A program made the translations under genes and the position numbers. The notes below the pieces were generated by a model, which saw only the letters and a program-made list of their open reading frames with translations, was not told where the DNA came from and did no database searches. This document shows, in pieces, positions 53,684 through 56,794 of a DNA stretch of 56,794 nucleotides. Origin of the DNA: SLQH01 sp964612995. GTDB lineage: Bacteria > Planctomycetota > UBA11346. How positions within the stretch are numbered: position 1 is the first letter of the stretch; each line of letters begins with the position of its first letter. The stretch is from positions 1 through 56,794 of the forward strand of contig CAZTGE010000006.1 in the NCBI GenBank assembly GCA_964612995.1. The letters are read 5' to 3'.

Positions 53684-54787
53684 ATGCGCGCTGCGGTGAT
53701 CGGATGCGGCAGTATCGGCCCTGTCCACCTCGCGGCGTTGATCGCCGACCCGCGGGTCGGGTCGGTGGTTGCTTGCGATCGGATCGCGGAGCGCGCGCGG
53801 CGCTGCGCTGGCGATGGAGCGTGGAGCGATGACCCCGCTGCGGTGATCGACGATCCGGGCATCGCCCTGGTCTGTGTCTGCACCCCGCACCCCGAACACG
53901 CCCAGCTGGCCCGGGCCGCGCTGGCGACCGGCAAGCACGTGCTCTGCGAGAAACCGCTCGCCACGGATCCCCCATCGTTGGCCGCGATGTGCGCGGCGGC
54001 GGAAGACGCGCCTGCCGGGGTGCTGGCCGCGGGCGTATTCCAGCATCGGTTCTCGCCCCTCGCCCGCGCCCTGCGCTCGGCGCTCGCCACGGGTGCTTTC
54101 GGCGTGGTGCGCACGACCGCGATGGAATTCCGCTGCACCCGGGATGTCGATTACTACACCCGCGATCGCTGGCGTGGTACCTGGGTCGAGGAGGGTGGTG
54201 GCGTCCTGCTGAACCAGGCGATCCACACGCTCGACCTGTGGTTGTGGTTCGTCGGCACGCCGGTGGCGGTGCGGGCCCGGGCCGAAAACCGGTGGACTGC
54301 TGCCTTCTGCGAGTGCGAAGACCACATCGTCGGCGAGGTGGACTTCGCCAGTGGTCTGACCGGCGCCTTCGCGGCGATCAACGATCGCGACAGCGGCTGG
54401 CATACGCGCATCACGCTGGACGCCGAGTACGGCCGTTTCGTCTACGACAGCGACGGCGGCGGTCGCCTGCACGTATTGGAACACCGGGATCCGGAACTGC
54501 TGCAGCGCCTGCGCCGTTGTGCCGCGCAGATCGCCGAGCAGCGGTCTCGCCCCCTGGCCGGCAAGGCATGTTACGGTAGCCTCCATGCGGCGCAGATCGC
54601 GGACCTGCTCGATGCGATCGAAGCCCGGCGGGAGGTCCCAGTCGACTTCCCTGCCGCCGCGGTGGCCAATCAGGTCGTCCTCGCTGCGTACCATGCGGCC
54701 GCCACCGGGGCGACGGCCCCGCTGCCGCTGACCTGCTATCGCCAGCCGCCGCCGGCCCGCCCCCCATCTGCGACCTCTACCTGCTAG
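53684..54787 (+). CDS. Gfo/Idh/MocA family oxidoreductase
   Basis: The 367-residue product has the dinucleotide-binding motif VIGCGSIGPVH at the N-terminus, the conserved LCEKPLATD (with the catalytic-region Lys) and GGVLLNQAIHTLDLWLW with the conserved His. Family enzymes oxidise or reduce sugars and inositols with NAD(P). It is followed 10 nt later by a second member of the family and then an isomerase, a grouping typical of degradation of unusual sugars. The 78 nt upstream carry repeated GATCG motifs, including GGTGATCG and CGATCGCC in inverted orientation, possibly a binding site for the AraC regulator. Confidence 0.9.
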   Translation: MRAAVIGCGSIGPVHLAALIADPRVGSVVACDRIAERARRCAGDGAWSDDPAAVIDDPGIALVCVCTPHPEHAQLARAALATGKHVLCEKPLATDPPSLAAMCAAAEDAPAGVLAAGVFQHRFSPLARALRSALATGAFGVVRTTAMEFRCTRDVDYYTRDRWRGTWVEEGGGVLLNQAIHTLDLWLWFVGTPVAVRARAENRWTAAFCECEDHIVGEVDFASGLTGAFAAINDRDSGWHTRITLDAEYGRFVYDSDGGGRLHVLEHRDPELLQRLRRCAAQIAEQRSRPLAGKACYGSLHAAQIADLLDAIEARREVPVDFPAAAVANQVVLAAYHAAATGATAPLPLTCYRQPPPARPPSATSTC

Positions 54788-54797
54788 GAGCTACACA

Positions 54798-55967
54798 GTG
54801 GACGACGTGAGACTCGGTATCATCGGTATCGGCAATATGGGCCATGGCCATATCGGCAATATCACGCTCGGTCGGGTACCCGGCTGCCGCGTGGCTGCGA
54901 TCTGCGACATCGAACCGGCCGCCTACGCCGATATCGAAGCCGACTGCCCCCGCTTCACCGACAGTAAGGCGCTGATCCGTTCGGGCGAGGTCGACGCGGT
55001 GCTGATCGCCACCCCGCACTACGGCCACACCACCATCGGCATCGACGCACTGCGTCAGGGGCTGCACGTGATGGTCGAGAAGCCGATCAGCGTGCACAAG
55101 GCCGACTGCGAGCGTTTGATCAAGGCCTATGACCAGCGGCCGCGGCGCGAGCAGGTGTTCGCGGCGATGTTCAATCAGCGGACCAATCCCCGCTACCGCC
55201 GGATTCGCGAGCTGATCCACCGTGGCGAGCTGGGCGCGATCCGGCGCGTCAACTGGGTGATCACCGAGTGGTTCCGCACCTTTGCCTACTACGCCTCTGG
55301 CGGGTGGCGCGCCACGTGGGACGGCGAGGGTGGCGGAGTGCTGCTCAACCAGTGCCCGCATCAGCTCGACCTGCTGCAGTGGATGGTGGGCATGCCGCAG
55401 CGGGTGCGCGCGCACTGCCGCTTCGGCCAGTGGCACGACATCGAGGTCGAGGACGACGTCACCGCCTATCTCGAATTTCCCGATGGCGCCACCGGCGTGT
55501 TTGTGACCACCACCGGCGAAGCACCCGGCACCAACCGGCTCGAGATCGTAGGCGAGCGCGGCAAGCTGGTCGAGGAGGCCGGCTCCCTGCGCTTCATCCG
55601 CAACGAGGTCGCGATGAGCGAGTTCTCGCGCAGCACCGACCAGGGCTTCGGCAAGCCGCCGGTGTGGGACTGTGAGATCCCGATCCAGGGCCATGGCGGC
55701 GGGCACGCGGAGGTGCTGAGCAATTTCTGCGCCGCCGTCCGTGGCGAGGCCGAGCTGATCGCTCCGGCGGTCGAGGGCATCAACTCGGTCGAACTCGCCA
55801 ACGCGATGCTGCTCTCCACCTGGCAGGACAAGACGGTCGAACTGCCGCTCGCTGCGCGCAGCTACGAGCGCCTGCTCAAACGGCGCATCGCCGAGTCGCA
55901 GGACCGACCGCGCAAGCGTCGGGCCGTCAAACGCAGCAGCGCCGCCGACTTCGCCAAATCCTTCTGA
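54798..55967 (+). CDS. Gfo/Idh/MocA family oxidoreductase
   Basis: The 389-residue product starts at GTG 54798 with GGAG upstream. It shows GIIGIGNMGHGH, MVEKPISVHK and GGGVLLNQCPHQLDLLQWMVG, so cofactor binding and the active-site His are intact. The C-terminal tail (KRRAVKRSSAADFAKSF) is basic. It differs clearly from the preceding family member, so the pair probably catalyses different steps, such as oxidation at one carbon and re-reduction at another. It precedes the isomerase by 17 nt. Confidence 0.92.
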   Translation: MDDVRLGIIGIGNMGHGHIGNITLGRVPGCRVAAICDIEPAAYADIEADCPRFTDSKALIRSGEVDAVLIATPHYGHTTIGIDALRQGLHVMVEKPISVHKADCERLIKAYDQRPRREQVFAAMFNQRTNPRYRRIRELIHRGELGAIRRVNWVITEWFRTFAYYASGGWRATWDGEGGGVLLNQCPHQLDLLQWMVGMPQRVRAHCRFGQWHDIEVEDDVTAYLEFPDGATGVFVTTTGEAPGTNRLEIVGERGKLVEEAGSLRFIRNEVAMSEFSRSTDQGFGKPPVWDCEIPIQGHGGGHAEVLSNFCAAVRGEAELIAPAVEGINSVELANAMLLSTWQDKTVELPLAARSYERLLKRRIAESQDRPRKRRAVKRSSAADFAKSF

Positions 55968-55984
55968 GATCCGAGGAACCACGC

Positions 55985-56749
55985 ATGACCCCCGAGACCA
56001 TCGCCGCCCAGCTGTATACCGTCCGTGAATATCTGACCACCCCGGAGGACGTCCGTCACAGCCTGCGCACGCTCGCCGACGCCGGCTTCAGCGCCGTGCA
56101 GGTCTCGGGAATGAAGGCGGCGGTCGAGCCGGCGGAACTGAAGGCCTGGTGCGGCGACCTCGGCCTGACCATCTGCGCCACGCACGAGCCCGGGGCGGCG
56201 ATCGTCGAACAGACCGACGCGGTGATCGCTCGTCTCCAGGCGCTGGGCTGCACCTACACCGCCTATCCCCACCCCCACGTGGCGCTCGACACCGAAGCCG
56301 CGGTGCACGAACTCGCGGCGCAGCTGGAGACCGCGGCCGCGGCGTTCGCCTCCGCCGGACTCGCCCTGGGCTACCACAACCACGCCCTGGAGTTCCGCCG
56401 CTTCGGCGACCGGACCGCGCTCGACATCCTTTATGCTGAGGCGCCGAGCATGATCGGCGAGATCGACACCTTCTGGGTCCAGCGCGGTGGCGCCGACCCG
56501 GTCGCGTGGTGCGAGCGCCTCGCCGGACGGATGCCCATCGTCCATCTCAAGGATGCGGCGATCCTCGAAGACAAGGGCTGCTGTTCCTTCTGCGAGGTCG
56601 GCAGTGGCAATCTCGACTGGGGCCGGATCATCGCCGCGCTGCGTGCCGGCGGCTGCCAGTGGTACATCATCGAGCAGGACCAGACGCCCGGCGATCCCTT
56701 CGCGTCGTTGGCCAGGTCACGCGAGTTCCTGGTCACGAATTACTGCTGA
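55985..56749 (+). CDS. Sugar phosphate isomerase/epimerase (AP endonuclease 2-like TIM barrel)
   Basis: The 254-residue product is a xylose-isomerase-like TIM barrel: IAAQLYTVREYL at the start, LGYHNHALEF, MIGEIDTFWVQRGGADPV and IVHLKD, which supply the metal ligands. Enzymes of this family isomerise or epimerise sugars or keto-inositols. With the two upstream oxidoreductases it forms a small catabolic set. ATG 55985 follows GAGGAA. An R3 element begins 7 nt past the stop. Confidence 0.9.
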   Translation: MTPETIAAQLYTVREYLTTPEDVRHSLRTLADAGFSAVQVSGMKAAVEPAELKAWCGDLGLTICATHEPGAAIVEQTDAVIARLQALGCTYTAYPHPHVALDTEAAVHELAAQLETAAAAFASAGLALGYHNHALEFRRFGDRTALDILYAEAPSMIGEIDTFWVQRGGADPVAWCERLAGRMPIVHLKDAAILEDKGCCSFCEVGSGNLDWGRIIAALRAGGCQWYIIEQDQTPGDPFASLARSREFLVTNYC

Positions 56750-56756
56750 GGCTTTT

Positions 56757-56794
56757 TGCAGAGGGGGCGCTGCCCCCTCGCGGCTTCGCCGCGT
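56757..56794. repeat. R3 hairpin string, truncated by the window end
   Basis: TTTTTGCAGAGGGGGCGC introduces GGGGGC-GCT-GCCCCC (56763-56777) and CGCGGC-TTC-GCCGCG (56779-56793), identical to the start of the copy at 47524. It probably continues past the window. Confidence 0.9.

Overview
The window is a GC-rich draft scaffold, broken once by exactly 100 Ns at 38683-38782, from a bacterium that looks like a member of the PVC group, most likely a planctomycete or a near relative. This is inferred from gene content, with no marker gene to confirm it: an ECF sigma factor of the Rhodopirellula/Verrucomicrobium type coupled to a FecR-LamG membrane protein, a very long MoxR-DUF58-BatA-type operon with DUF4159, DUF1573 and HEAT-repeat members, XylR-type AraC regulators, and clustered Gfo/Idh/MocA and sugar isomerase genes. 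I saw no tRNA, rRNA, transposase, phage gene or CRISPR array.

Layout. 1-12 kb: an FKBP-like protein, small secreted proteins, a papain-like secreted peptidase, the sigma/FecR-LamG pair, a secreted clan-CD (gingipain/caspase-fold) peptidase with PKD and Ig-like domains, and an orphan hybrid histidine kinase. 11.5-13 kb: a 56-residue basic ORF and a thioredoxin-DsbD-like fusion. 13.1-30.7 kb: ten genes on the plus strand, mostly joined by ATGA or TGATG overlaps: MoxR ATPase, DUF58, two VWA membrane proteins, a DUF4175-like coiled-coil membrane protein, DUF4159, a 5'-nucleotidase-like/DUF1573 protein, a HEAT-repeat protein and two paralogous secreted proteins with lipoprotein-like signals. 30.7-36 kb: a B12-binding radical SAM protein divergent from nrdD-nrdG (anaerobic ribonucleotide reductase and its activase); two NrdR-like boxes exactly 31 bp apart lie upstream of nrdD. 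36.4-43.4 kb: a PhoA-type alkaline phosphatase, then uxaB-uxaA (uronate catabolism) divergent from a XylR-type regulator. 43.9-56.7 kb: carbohydrate-linked genes (aldo/keto reductase, amidohydrolase, GH2 glycosidase, AraC regulator, two Gfo/Idh/MocA oxidoreductases, sugar isomerase/epimerase) mixed with envelope genes (DUF350, lytic transglycosylase, DUF374 acyltransferase, CAP-domain protein).

The most unusual signal is not a gene. Several long intergenic spaces are packed with strings of perfect hairpins, most with 3-nt loops closed by a C:G pair. They form related dispersed elements: R1 at 5817-6028 and 43411-43635; R2 as a 139-145 bp tandem array at 38398-39046; R3 at 43644-43807, 47524-47689 and 56757-56794; and a lone palindrome at 658-694 that matches the end of one R3 copy. 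R1 and R2 share loop and linker sequences while two stems at equivalent places have entirely different but still self-complementary sequences, and the two copies of the R3 palindrome differ only by one compensatory base pair. Selection or copying therefore seems to act on structure. All copies lie at the 3' side of a gene. I regard this as the best candidate for an undescribed element.
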